Of a DNA stretch of 13,327 nt, positions 1 through 7,328 are shown piece by piece. Below the pieces are notes generated by a model. It was not told where the DNA came from. It made no database searches and saw only the letters and a list, made by a program, of their open reading frames with translations. Within the stretch, counting starts at the first letter, position 1; each line of letters starts with the position of its first letter. Made by a program: the position numbers and the translations under genes. The stretch is from CAUTVF01 sp963541805 (GTDB taxonomy: Bacteria; Pseudomonadota; Alphaproteobacteria; Rs-D84; CASDRH01): assembly GCA_963541805.1 (NCBI GenBank), contig CAUTVF010000023.1, positions 1-13,327 on the forward strand. The letters are read 5' to 3'.

Positions 1-51
1 GTTACGTTGACATCGTAGAGGTCACTGGTTCGAATCCAGTTACTCCCACCA
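1..51 (+). tRNA. tRNA-Val(GAC), 3' part (5' end outside window)
   Basis: This is the 3' two-thirds of a tRNA that decodes GUC valine codons. The anticodon stem is positions 2-6 and 14-18 (TTACG/CGTAG, closed by one T-G wobble). The seven-base loop at 7-13 has anticodon GAC at 9-11. A five-base variable region (19-23) follows, then a perfect 5-bp T stem (24-28 with 36-40) around the loop TTCGAAT, the 3' acceptor strand TACTCCC (41-47), discriminator A48 and an encoded CCA (49-51). The D arm and 5' acceptor strand lie before the window. The anticodon arm and variable loop match the usual alphaproteobacterial tRNA-Val(GAC). No clear terminator hairpin follows. Confidence 0.9.
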
Positions 52-113
52 TTTTATTTTTCTTTTTGGTTGTTTACTATAAATACTTAGTTATTTTTAA
101 TTGTGATTATTTT

Positions 114-835
114 TTACATTATTTTACTGGTATTTAGTTCAAGTTGTGAACAATATAAAACATTCATCTTTCTTACAGGTTTTAATCCACAAATAGATAA
201 CGTATTTTCGATCTCAATAAAATCTTTTGGATTTTTGGTATGAAATATACTGTTGATGAATTATGGATTTTAATATCCACTTTATTTATGATTTTAGACA
301 ATGTATCTCGTAGATTTTTCAATCCATAAATAGACTATCTACTTTCTCTGATTCTGGGGTATAGGTAACATCTCTATTATATGTTTTACTATTATGTAAT
401 TTTAGATTTAAAGTAAAATTTTTTGTTTCATTTTAAGTTTTATATTATGCAATATTGTTAGTGTTATCTGTTATAAATATATCGTCTAACCCTCTAATTA
501 AATCAATAGATGGATAAGCATTCAAAGATAATAGTTTAAAAATTGGTTTATTACTGAAATTAGTATTTTTTAAGTTTCTGTATATCCATTCTCCTGAATC
601 TTCAATAGATATTTTTGAATTTAGATTTAGGATATAATTTTGTATGAATTCTAAATAATGTTCTGTTTCATCTTTTTTTAAGTTTTGCCTAATATTGCCT
701 GGAACATATCTTTGATAAGATGCTTTTCTTAATTTTTCATGCAAGGTATTTTGTAAATTTTTCAAGGCCAAAGGTCCATCAATCTCACCATTAATTGAAA
801 GATTGATGCCTGATCTGAGTATCAAGAGTTTTCAT
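114..835 (-). pseudogene. decayed gene of unknown function (in-frame stops plus two frameshifts)
   Basis: The largest intact piece is 445-825 (126 codons from a TTG), and protein-like sequence continues on both sides. Past the TAA at 445-447 the same frame gives YKT, another TAA, then NETKNFTLNLKLH up to a TGA at 319-321. A second frame takes over there (GLKNLRDTLSKIINKV, then STVYFIP). A third starts near position 230 (DFIEIENTLSICGLKPVRKM) and ends at TAA 114-116. Both frame changes sit beside runs of five A on the coding strand. An ATG at 835 (MKTLD) is in yet another frame. The lipoprotein at 844-966 is in the same frame as the 445-825 piece, separated by a TAA and a TGA, so it may be the original N-terminus. 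I do not recognise the family. Separate tiny genes are possible, but serial frame-matched coding remnants fit gene decay better. Confidence 0.6.
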
Positions 836-843
836 AAAACTAT

Positions 844-966
844 TTAATCTCTTCTTATTAATGTGGCTGGGCGTCCAAAGCGAATATAATAATCATCCTT
901 TTTAGCACAGGAAGACGTTAAAATTGATAATCCGACTAAGAATAACATAAAATAATAAACTTTCAT
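844..966 (-). CDS. small lipoprotein, 40 residues, unknown function
   Basis: The ATG at 964-966 has a good ribosome binding site (GAAAGGTGATATAATG). The product opens with MKVYYFMLFLVGLSILTSSC, a lipoprotein signal peptide with the modified cysteine at residue 20, followed by a 20-residue polar tail ending GRPATLIRRD. It begins 37 bases after tatC and is probably the last readable gene of the gyrA-tatB-tatC run. It could be a genuine small lipoprotein, like the one at 10133-10258, or the truncated N-terminus of the decayed gene downstream, which continues in the same frame after a TAA and a TGA. The start and lipobox are clear; the role is unknown. Confidence 0.6.
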   Translation of the reverse strand: MKVYYFMLFLVGLSILTSSCAKKDDYYIRFGRPATLIRRD

Positions 967-1003
967 TATATCACCTTTCTATCTTATGAATAATACAACA
1001 ATC

Positions 1004-1783
1004 TTATTTAATTTTAAAGTTTAATAATTTACTTTTTTGAAAATCAGTTATATGTGCATATAAAATACTTATCTCATATAAAAACATTAATGGTAGGGCG
1101 AGTATTATTTGAGAAACAACATCAGGCGGGGTTAAAATCGCCCCAATAATGAAGGAAAATAAAATTGCATATCTTCTGTTATCTTGAAGGTTTTTTATTG
1201 ATACTACCCCAATTTTTAAAAGAATTATCAATATGATTGGTAATTGAAAAGCTAATGCAAAAGAAATTAGCATTGATTTCATCAAATTTATATATTCTGA
1301 GATTTTCGGTTCAATATTAAGAGAAAGATTTATTTGCTTGATATTTTGAAATGATAAAAAGAAATCAAAAATTATTGGAATAATTATAAAATATGCGAAG
1401 AGAAGACCAATTACAAATAATATACAACTTGCTATGATTAATGTATAAACATTTATTTTTTCTGATTTTTTAAGAGCAGGGGATATAAATAAAATTATCT
1501 GTAGAATTAAAATAGGAATAGAAAGTATAAATGCCGATATAAAACATATCTCTAAATATGATGCAAATACCTCAGTGATTTTGGTTGATATTAAATATTT
1601 AATAGATGAATTTTGTAATATTGGATATGTAAAGGCTTTTAATATTTGGGATTTATACGACCAGCATATTGCAAAAATAAAAATAAAACTTAGTAAAGCT
1701 ATTATAAAACGCTTTCTAAATTCTATAAAATGATCGATTAGAGGCATCTTGAAATCTTCTACTTGGTTTTTATTTTTTATCAT
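1004..1783 (-). CDS. tatC: Sec-independent protein translocase subunit TatC
   Basis: TatC is the multi-span inner-membrane core of the twin-arginine translocase. With TatB it forms the receptor for folded substrates carrying an RR signal peptide. The N-terminus VEDFKMPLIDHFIEFRKR (residues 8-25) carries the conserved TatC signature, comparable to E. coli VEDTQPLITHLIELRKR. Several hydrophobic segments follow, consistent with the usual six-helix fold, and the 259-residue length is normal. The late FSFIIGAILTPPDVVSQI stretch is the typical TatC TPPD region. The start codon lies inside the end of tatB (14-base overlap) with no evident Shine-Dalgarno, so coupled translation is likely. No tatA lies beside it. 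Confidence 0.95.
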   Translation of the reverse strand: MIKNKNQVEDFKMPLIDHFIEFRKRFIIALLSFIFIFAICWSYKSQILKAFTYPILQNSSIKYLISTKITEVFASYLEICFISAFILSIPILILQIILFISPALKKSEKINVYTLIIASCILFVIGLLFAYFIIIPIIFDFFLSFQNIKQINLSLNIEPKISEYINLMKSMLISFALAFQLPIILIILLKIGVVSIKNLQDNRRYAILFSFIIGAILTPPDVVSQIILALPLMFLYEISILYAHITDFQKSKLLNFKIK

Positions 1784-2078
1784 GTTGTGATTTACTTGTA
1801 TCGTTTTCTTTATCGATTAGATTATTTATAGCATTTATATTGATATTATATTCTGCTCTTTTTTCTTCAACCCGATCTTCCCAAGTTTTAAAATTATCGT
1901 CTTCCTTAAACTCTACGCTCAATTTTTCCAAATCAAAGCATATTTTACTGTATATATTTTTAATTTTTTGAAAGATTTTTGCACAGTTTCTGGCAATTTT
2001 AGGCAAATCCTTCACTGGTACAATCAACAATACCATAATAAATATTATAAGTAATTCATATAATCCTAAACTAAACAT
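1770..2078 (-). CDS. tatB: Sec-independent protein translocase subunit TatB
   Basis: The product is a TatA/TatB-family protein of 102 residues. It has one N-terminal transmembrane helix beginning MFSLGLYELLIIFIMVLLIV with the conserved glutamate at position 8, a short hinge PVKDLPKI, an amphipathic helix, and a long charged cytoplasmic tail. The MF-GL-ELL start, the charged tail and the position directly before tatC favour TatB over TatA. The hinge reads VPVKDLP where most relatives have GPKDLP, so the usual glycine is missing. It starts 11 bases after the gyrA stop codon and overlaps tatC. No clear ribosome binding site is visible. Confidence 0.85.
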   Translation of the reverse strand: MFSLGLYELLIIFIMVLLIVPVKDLPKIARNCAKIFQKIKNIYSKICFDLEKLSVEFKEDDNFKTWEDRVEEKRAEYNININAINNLIDKENDTSKSQHDKK

Positions 2079-2089
2079 AGATATTTAAA

Positions 2090-5068
2090 TTATTCAAAAA
2101 GGTCGAATAAATCCGTTTTATCCTTTTTATTCTCTTTTTTATCTTGATCTTCCTTTGCTTCATTTGGTGAATTTTGCTCTGGGGTATAATCTTCTACGTT
2201 TTCTGTTTTTTTAATTTCATTGAAAAGATCTACTTCGTCAGTGGAAATACCATCCATATTATTTTTATCGATTTCTTCCGGGATATCTTTGGCTAATTTT
2301 GGTTCATTATTTGTTGGTAGTTCATTATTGACATTCTCCGTCTCTTCATCATTACTATCAATAACAGCAACGGATACAACACTTTCATCGTCTGCAACCC
2401 TAAACAAAGTAACGCCTTGTGTCATTCGTCCAGCAACACGAATTGAGTCAGTTGGAATTCTAATTAATTTTCCGGCATCTGTTACCAATATAATTTGTTG
2501 ATGTTCCAAAATTGGAAATGCAGCAACTACAGCATTTGATTTCTTACTTAATTTTATATTTGTAATTCCGGATCCGCCTCTGTGAGTTACACGATACTCG
2601 TATGATGATGTCTTTTTTCCAAATCCTTTATTTGAAACAGTTAAGATAAATTGTTCTTTTTCCTGCATTTCATTAAATTTTTCGTCGCTAATTTCGGTTG
2701 GATTATATGATTCTTCTGCTTCTAAACTATCATCATCTTCTACAAACGCCCCTCTTTTTTCTTTTGACTTTTTTAAATAAGCCATACGTGTTGCAGTATC
2801 TGTATCAAAACAGTCAAGAATAGTCATCGAAATAACTTCATCTCCACTTTGTAATTTAATTCCGCGAACTCCGGTTGATGCACGTGATGCAAATACTCTG
2901 ATTTCACTAATTGGAAAGTTTATACATTTTCCATTTTTTGTTGCCAGCATGATATTTTGATTATCATTGCATACTTTTACATTTACCAGTTTATCATCGG
3001 AATCTTCACCTTCAAATTTCATTGCGATTTTTCCATTTGCCCTGACTTCGGTAAATGAGGATAACTTATTACGTCTTATTGTTCCTTTCTTTGTCGCAAA
3101 AATAATATTTAAATTTTCCCATGTTGTTTCATCTTCAGGAATTGGCATAACTGTTGTAATTACTTCATCTTGAGCAAGAGGTAATAAATTAATAAATGCC
3201 TTTCCCTTTGATTGAGGCATACCTTCTGGAATTTTATACACTTTCATTTTATATGCCATTCCGATATTAGAGAAAAACAACATTGGAGTATGTGTATTTG
3301 CAACAAACACATCTGTTACAAAATCTTCTTCTTTTGTTGTCATGGCATTTCTGCCCTTACCACCGCGTTTCTGTGCACGGTATAAATTTAAAGGCACTCT
3401 TTTAACGTATCCTGTGTTCGTAACCGTTACAACGACATCTTCTTTTGCAATTAAATCTTCGATATCTGCCTCAAATTCATTTTCTTCAATTGATGTTTTG
3501 CGTTCTGTTGCAAATCTTTCTTTAATATCAATAAATTCACCTTTCATTATATCGTAAATTTTTGATTTGTGCATTAAAGTGTCCAGACATTCCGCAATGA
3601 ATTTCCCCAGTTCTTTAATTTCTTCCGATAATTTTTCACGTTCCAATCCAGTTAATTTTTGTAATCTTAATTCTAAAATTGCTTTTGCTTGTTCTGCAGA
3701 TAATTTATATTTACCGTCAATAATTTTACTTTCTGGATCGTCGATTAAATCAATTAAAGGTTCAACAAACCCTGCATCCCAATCACGCATCATTAATTCT
3801 GTTTTTGCTTCATCTGGATTTTTAGATTCTCTGATTAATTTTATAACTGGATCCAGATTTGCAACTGCAATTGCGAGACCAACTTGTGTATGTGCTTTTG
3901 TTCTTGCTTTGGCAAGTTCGAATGTAATTCGTCTGCGTATAACCTCCTCGCGGAATTCTATAAAGTATTTTAAAATACTTCTTAAATTCATAATTTCAGG
4001 GCGATTTTTGTTAATTGCCAACATATTTACCCCAAAACTGGTTTGAAGAGGTGTGAATTTAAACAATTGATTTAAAATAACATCTGGAACAGCATCTCTT
4101 TTTAAATCAATTACAACACGAACACCATGTCGATTTGACTCATCTCTGATATCTGAAATTCCTTCAATTGTCTTTGTTTTAACAAGTTCAGCAATTTTTT
4201 CAATCATAACTTTTTTGTTAACTTGATATGGGATTTCGGTTACAACAATTGATATCTTATTTTTATTTTCTTCAAAATGCGTTCTGCCACGTACGACAAT
4301 GGATCCGTGGCCTGTTGTGAATGCCTTTATGATTCCAGATCTACCTAAAATAATTCCACCTGTTGGAAAGTCTGGTGCTGGAATATATGCCATTAATTCT
4401 TCTGATGTTAAATTTTCATTATCAATTAATGCAATACATCCATCCAATACTTCCCCTAAATTATGGGTTGGAATGTTTGTTGCCATTCCAACTGCAATAC
4501 CACCGCCACCATTCACCAATAAATTTGGAAATCTTGCAGGTAAACAAACCGGTTCTTTAAACGATTCATCATAATTTGGGCGAAGATCGACGGTGTCTTT
4601 ATCCAGATCATCCAAAAGTGAAAGAGCAACTTTTGCAAGACGCGATTCGGTATAACGCATCGCAGCAGCACCATCACCATCCATTGATCCAAAATTTCCT
4701 TGTCCATCAATTAAAGGAACACGTAAAGAAAAGTCTTGAGCCATTCTAACCAATGATTCATAAATTGCCTGATCACCATGTGGGTGATATTTACCCATAA
4801 CATCACCGACGATACGTGCGCATTTTTTAAATGGCTTCGTGTGATCAAATCCATTTTCAAACATCGAAAATAATATTCGTCTGTGGACGGGCTTTAATCC
4901 GTCGCGAACATCTGGCAGAGCGCGGGAAATAATAACAGACATTGCATAATCCAAATAACAAGTCTGCATTTCTTTAACAATACCCACGGTTTTAATATCT
5001 TTATCTAATTTAATTACATTATCAGAATTTATTTCAGCATTATTTTTATTAAATTCATCAATACTCAT
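2090..5068 (-). CDS. gyrA: DNA gyrase subunit A
   Basis: GyrA cuts and rejoins DNA and, with GyrB, introduces negative supercoils. The 992-residue product has the breakage-reunion domain with catalytic Tyr139 in AAAMRYTE and the quinolone region GKYHPHGDQAIYESLV (92-107). The GyrA box QKRGGKG (566-572), required for DNA wrapping, separates it from ParC, and a C-terminal beta-pinwheel follows. The last 90 or so residues are a low-complexity acidic tail ending DLFDLFE. I start at ATG 5068 (MSIDEFNKNN) because a GAAAGG motif lies 12 bases upstream; a TTG at 5119 would add 17 unconserved residues. At the E. coli Ser83 and Asp87 positions the protein has Gln100 and Glu104. It is the first gene of an apparent gyrA-tatB-tatC operon. 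Confidence 0.97.
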   Translation of the reverse strand: MSIDEFNKNNAEINSDNVIKLDKDIKTVGIVKEMQTCYLDYAMSVIISRALPDVRDGLKPVHRRILFSMFENGFDHTKPFKKCARIVGDVMGKYHPHGDQAIYESLVRMAQDFSLRVPLIDGQGNFGSMDGDGAAAMRYTESRLAKVALSLLDDLDKDTVDLRPNYDESFKEPVCLPARFPNLLVNGGGGIAVGMATNIPTHNLGEVLDGCIALIDNENLTSEELMAYIPAPDFPTGGIILGRSGIIKAFTTGHGSIVVRGRTHFEENKNKISIVVTEIPYQVNKKVMIEKIAELVKTKTIEGISDIRDESNRHGVRVVIDLKRDAVPDVILNQLFKFTPLQTSFGVNMLAINKNRPEIMNLRSILKYFIEFREEVIRRRITFELAKARTKAHTQVGLAIAVANLDPVIKLIRESKNPDEAKTELMMRDWDAGFVEPLIDLIDDPESKIIDGKYKLSAEQAKAILELRLQKLTGLEREKLSEEIKELGKFIAECLDTLMHKSKIYDIMKGEFIDIKERFATERKTSIEENEFEADIEDLIAKEDVVVTVTNTGYVKRVPLNLYRAQKRGGKGRNAMTTKEEDFVTDVFVANTHTPMLFFSNIGMAYKMKVYKIPEGMPQSKGKAFINLLPLAQDEVITTVMPIPEDETTWENLNIIFATKKGTIRRNKLSSFTEVRANGKIAMKFEGEDSDDKLVNVKVCNDNQNIMLATKNGKCINFPISEIRVFASRASTGVRGIKLQSGDEVISMTILDCFDTDTATRMAYLKKSKEKRGAFVEDDDSLEAEESYNPTEISDEKFNEMQEKEQFILTVSNKGFGKKTSSYEYRVTHRGGSGITNIKLSKKSNAVVAAFPILEHQQIILVTDAGKLIRIPTDSIRVAGRMTQGVTLFRVADDESVVSVAVIDSNDEETENVNNELPTNNEPKLAKDIPEEIDKNNMDGISTDEVDLFNEIKKTENVEDYTPEQNSPNEAKEDQDKKENKKDKTDLFDLFE

Positions 5069-5095
5069 ATTTATTACTAACCTTTCTATCCGCGA

Positions 5096-5124
5096 ATTAT
5101 CAGGGTTCGAGCCTAACAAATTAA
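5096..5124 (-). promoter_or_regulatory. possible gyrA promoter
   Basis: On the minus strand TTAATT (5119-5124) and GATAAT (5096-5101) are separated by 17 bases, with the gyrA ribosome binding site and ATG downstream. The -35 match is weak and other A/T hexamers upstream could serve. Confidence 0.3.
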
Positions 5125-5129
5125 AATAA

Positions 5130-5179
5130 AAAAATCAAGTGAAAAATATTTGATGGTTCTTTCTAACACTTTGATTTTT
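5130..5179. repeat. imperfect inverted repeat in the gyrA / pilin-like intergenic region
   Basis: AAAAATCAAGTG (5130-5141) faces CACTTTGATTTTT (5167-5179), complementary over 12 bases with one extra T, around a 25-base spacer. It lies upstream of gyrA, between the two divergent genes. It could be a regulator site or an RNA stem in a long gyrA leader. Chance is not excluded in such A/T-rich DNA. Confidence 0.35.
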
Positions 5180-5250
5180 CAGTATAATTTTTCATTGGTT
5201 TTTAATTTTTATTTTGCAAAATATTGCTTTTTATAGTTTATGTTTTTATA

Positions 5251-5279
5251 TTGTTTTTCTTTTGTGAGTAATGTATAAT
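5251..5279 (+). promoter_or_regulatory. sigma-70-type promoter of the first pilin-like gene
   Basis: TTGTTT (5251-5256) and a perfect TATAAT (5274-5279) are separated by 17 bases. The expected start near 5286 leaves a leader of about 35 bases containing AGGAAG (5310-5315), five bases before the ATG at 5321. Confidence 0.65.
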
Positions 5280-5320
5280 AGAAGAAAGTTTTTGTATATA
5301 CTTAGTGTTAGGAAGTAGAG

Positions 5321-5743
5321 ATGGTATTATCTAAGTTTAAGGCATTTGGTCGTTTTTTTATGATACTTCATTTGTTTTTGTTTTTTTCTGTTGGTGTTGC
5401 AACATTCACTAAATTCGGTGTGTCTCCTGTTCAAGCGCAACAATTAAGAGTGCAATCAAGTTCAGGGGTAAATAGTTTGGGTCCATTTGCGAGAATTGGC
5501 CGATTATTGGTCGGTTTATTTTTGAATGTTAGAAATTTTTTATATATTGCTGCTGCTTTTACTTTAGTTTACACATTTTATGAATGGGCTACTAAAGGAG
5601 AGATTAATTGGAAAACTCTTTTATACATTGTTGTTGGACTTGTTTTAATGGCTTCTGTTGGTTATTTTCTTGAAACTGTTACTGGTCAAAGTTCTGGGTC
5701 AAATGATAGTTTCGTTCCACAATCTACAATTCAGATTAATTAA
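5321..5743 (+). CDS. VirB2/TrbC-like two-helix secreted or membrane protein, copy 1
   Basis: The 140-residue product has an N-terminal hydrophobic signal (residues 8-30) with a likely cleavage site VQA-QQ after residue 39. A short polar stretch, a hydrophobic helix at about 71-88, a loop with TKGEINWK (91-98), a second helix at about 100-118 and a Ser/Gln/Asn-rich tail follow. Signal peptide plus two close helices, ending VGYFLETVTG, is the layout of VirB2/TrbC pilins of type IV secretion. The family assignment rests on architecture, not on a diagnostic motif, and no other secretion genes are in the window. A paralog of the same length starts 84 bases downstream. The start is supported by AGGAAG at 5310-5315, and a terminator follows. 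Confidence 0.7.
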   Translation: MVLSKFKAFGRFFMILHLFLFFSVGVATFTKFGVSPVQAQQLRVQSSSGVNSLGPFARIGRLLVGLFLNVRNFLYIAAAFTLVYTFYEWATKGEINWKTLLYIVVGLVLMASVGYFLETVTGQSSGSNDSFVPQSTIQIN

Positions 5744-5771
5744 TGATTTTCTTTTTAATGTATTTGTTTTT

Positions 5772-5795
5772 ACCCTCTTCTGGAGGGTTTTTATT
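5772..5795 (+). terminator. rho-independent terminator after pilin-like copy 1
   Basis: ACCCTC (5772-5777), a five-base loop, then GAGGGT (5783-5788) form a perfect 6-bp stem followed immediately by a T-rich tract. It separates the paralogs, so copy 1 can be transcribed alone. The T tract runs into the -35 element of the next promoter. Confidence 0.8.
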
Positions 5796-5821
5796 TACTT
5801 TTTTAAGATAGCGATTATAAT
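5794..5821 (+). promoter_or_regulatory. promoter of pilin-like copy 2, predicted leaderless
   Basis: TTTACT (5794-5799), a 16-base spacer and a perfect TATAAT (5816-5821) are followed by six bases and the ATG at 5828. Transcription would begin on or beside the start codon. No Shine-Dalgarno is present. The spacing is identical to that before the gene at 7905. Confidence 0.6.
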
Positions 5822-5827
5822 TAAAAC

Positions 5828-6250
5828 ATGTTTAAGAAGTTTTTATTTTCTGTATTTATTTTATCATTAATAATTAATATTTTTGATTTTGTGACCCCTG
5901 TTTTTGCACAATCAACTTTATACACAGAATCTTTTGAAAAACTTGTCACTACTTTAAAAACGCTTTTTTATTCTGGACGTAATTTAATTTTTATTTTATC
6001 TGCTTTTTCTCTTTTGTGGATGTTTTATGGTTTCGTTACAAAAGGAGCGATTGATTGGAAAAATTTAATTTGGTTTATTGTGGCACTGGTATTGCTGGGC
6101 AGTATTGGATATGTAATTGATGCAGTTGTATTTGGTGTAACTGATATGACAGGATTTTATGAGATGACAAATGATGGAATTACAGATATGAAAATATCAA
6201 ATGAAGTATTGCGTGGTAGTGTGTATTTGGAAAGTATAGGTGAGAGATGA
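5828..6250 (+). CDS. VirB2/TrbC-like two-helix secreted or membrane protein, copy 2
   Basis: This paralog of the preceding gene is also 140 residues. It has a signal peptide (residues 1-27, cleavage VFA-QS), then helix 1 (about 51-68), the loop TKGAIDWK (71-78) and helix 2 (about 80-98). Over the two helices and loop roughly 26 of 59 residues match copy 1 by eye (LF, RN, AF, FY, TKG-I-WK, VLV-S-GY). The tail after helix 2 differs: it is about 40 residues, polar and acidic, without the Ser/Gln-rich end. It heads a run of overlapping genes; its TGA overlaps the next ATG. The two copies might be alternative pilin subunits or partners in a membrane complex, but this is inference. The predicted promoter implies a leaderless message. 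Confidence 0.7.
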   Translation: MFKKFLFSVFILSLIINIFDFVTPVFAQSTLYTESFEKLVTTLKTLFYSGRNLIFILSAFSLLWMFYGFVTKGAIDWKNLIWFIVALVLLGSIGYVIDAVVFGVTDMTGFYEMTNDGITDMKISNEVLRGSVYLESIGER

Positions 6251-6414
6251 TGTATCGAAATTACAGGCATAAAAACAAATTAAAATTTATAACGTCAAAA
6301 ATATCGTATATTATTGGTTTTATATTTGTATTGTTTTTATTTATTTGGAAAATGCCAGTAAAGCAAACAGAAATTGTCCGTGATATCAAAATAGAAAATG
6401 TAACACTTCGATAA
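6247..6414 (+). CDS. small single-span membrane protein, 55 residues
   Basis: ATGATG (6247-6252) overlaps the TGA of the preceding gene, and its TAA overlaps the ATG of the recombinase gene (TAATG at 6412-6416). A gene tied to both neighbours in this way is very likely real although short. The product has a basic N-terminus (about residues 4-19, rich in Arg, Lys and His), one transmembrane helix (about 20-35) and a short C-terminal segment KQTEIVRDIKIENVTLR. By the positive-inside rule the C-terminus would be periplasmic. I do not recognise it. The layout resembles small divisome or LPS-export membrane proteins, but no residue supports naming one. Confidence 0.7.
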   Translation: MMYRNYRHKNKLKFITSKISYIIGFIFVLFLFIWKMPVKQTEIVRDIKIENVTLR

Positions 6415-7328
6415 TGTTAATAGAAAATTTTTTAGAGGTTGAAATAACATCTAAAGGTATTGCCAAAAATACTTATATCGCATATAGAAAAGATCTTCTG
6501 TTTTTGGATTCTTTTTTGCGTAAAAATTTAAATAAAAATATATCTGATGCAACAAAAAGCGATATTGATGATTTTTTCATGTTTTTGTCCCGTGATAAAG
6601 GTTTATCCGCAAAAAGCATTTCCAGATATATAACATCAATTAATTCGTTTTATAATTTTTGTGTAACTTCTGGCTTTATAAAAGAAAATCCGTGTAAAAA
6701 TATTGTATATCCAAAATTAAACATAACCTTGCCAAAATATTTAACACCGAATGAGATTAACATTTTGCTAAATTATGCAAAGGAAAAAGGGCAGAGTGAT
6801 TTTAAATATTTTCGTATGTATACGATGTTGCAAATTTTATATTCATCAGGACTTCGTGTTTCAGAATTATTAAATTTAAATAAAACAATAATTTCAAAAT
6901 TAAATAATGATGATAAAATAAATTTAGTTTCAGTAATTGGAAAAGGCAATATAGAGCGCAAAATTCCAATCAATTATTCTGCAAAACTGGCAATATTCGA
7001 ATATATTAAAAGGTTTAATGATATCATCAGACAAAATGAAAAAGAACAAAGTAAGAAGTTATTTCCAATAACACGTATGTCTTTTTTCAATTCTCTTAAA
7101 AAGTTGGCGCTGGTTTCAGGCATTATGCCATCAAAAGTTTTTCCACATGTTTTTCGCCATTCTGTTGCATCTCATTTATTGTCATCTGGAACAGATTTGC
7201 GAATAATACAGCAAATTTTGGGTCATGCAAATATTTCAACAACTGGAATTTATACACATATTCAAAATGAAAAATTAAAGCAGTCTGTTAAGCAATCTCA
7301 TCCATTTGCCAAGGTGGATAAAATATGA
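6414..7328 (+). CDS. xerD: tyrosine site-specific recombinase, XerD-like
   Basis: The product is a 304-residue Xer recombinase with an N-terminal SAM-like DNA-binding domain (about 1-95) and a C-terminal catalytic domain. All catalytic residues are present: Arg148 (SSGLRVSE), Lys177 (IGKGN), His245 and Arg248 (HVFRHS), His271 (LGHANIST) and the nucleophile Tyr280 (IYTHI). Known function: with XerC it resolves chromosome dimers at dif under FtsK control. The linker PKLNITLPKYLTPNEI and the overall length fit XerD better than XerC or an integrase, but the C/D choice is moderate. It is coupled to the small membrane gene (TAATG) and to the J-domain gene (ATGA). No att site or cargo is visible, which argues for a housekeeping role. 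Confidence 0.85.
   Translation: MLIENFLEVEITSKGIAKNTYIAYRKDLLFLDSFLRKNLNKNISDATKSDIDDFFMFLSRDKGLSAKSISRYITSINSFYNFCVTSGFIKENPCKNIVYPKLNITLPKYLTPNEINILLNYAKEKGQSDFKYFRMYTMLQILYSSGLRVSELLNLNKTIISKLNNDDKINLVSVIGKGNIERKIPINYSAKLAIFEYIKRFNDIIRQNEKEQSKKLFPITRMSFFNSLKKLALVSGIMPSKVFPHVFRHSVASHLLSSGTDLRIIQQILGHANISTTGIYTHIQNEKLKQSVKQSHPFAKVDKI

Noticed and set aside
5102..5113. tRNA T-arm-like string GGTTCGAGCC
   Set aside because: The stem has only two pairs, the loop would have six bases, and no acceptor or anticodon arm surrounds it.
5069..5119. Longer gyrA reading frame starting with TTG at 5119
   Set aside because: The extra 17 residues do not match GyrA, the TTG has no ribosome binding site, and ATG 5068 has GAAAGG upstream. 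The extension also overlaps a possible -10 element.
6414..7328. Integrase of a mobile element
   Set aside because: No attachment repeats, excisionase, cargo or tRNA are adjacent, and the length and motifs fit a housekeeping Xer protein.
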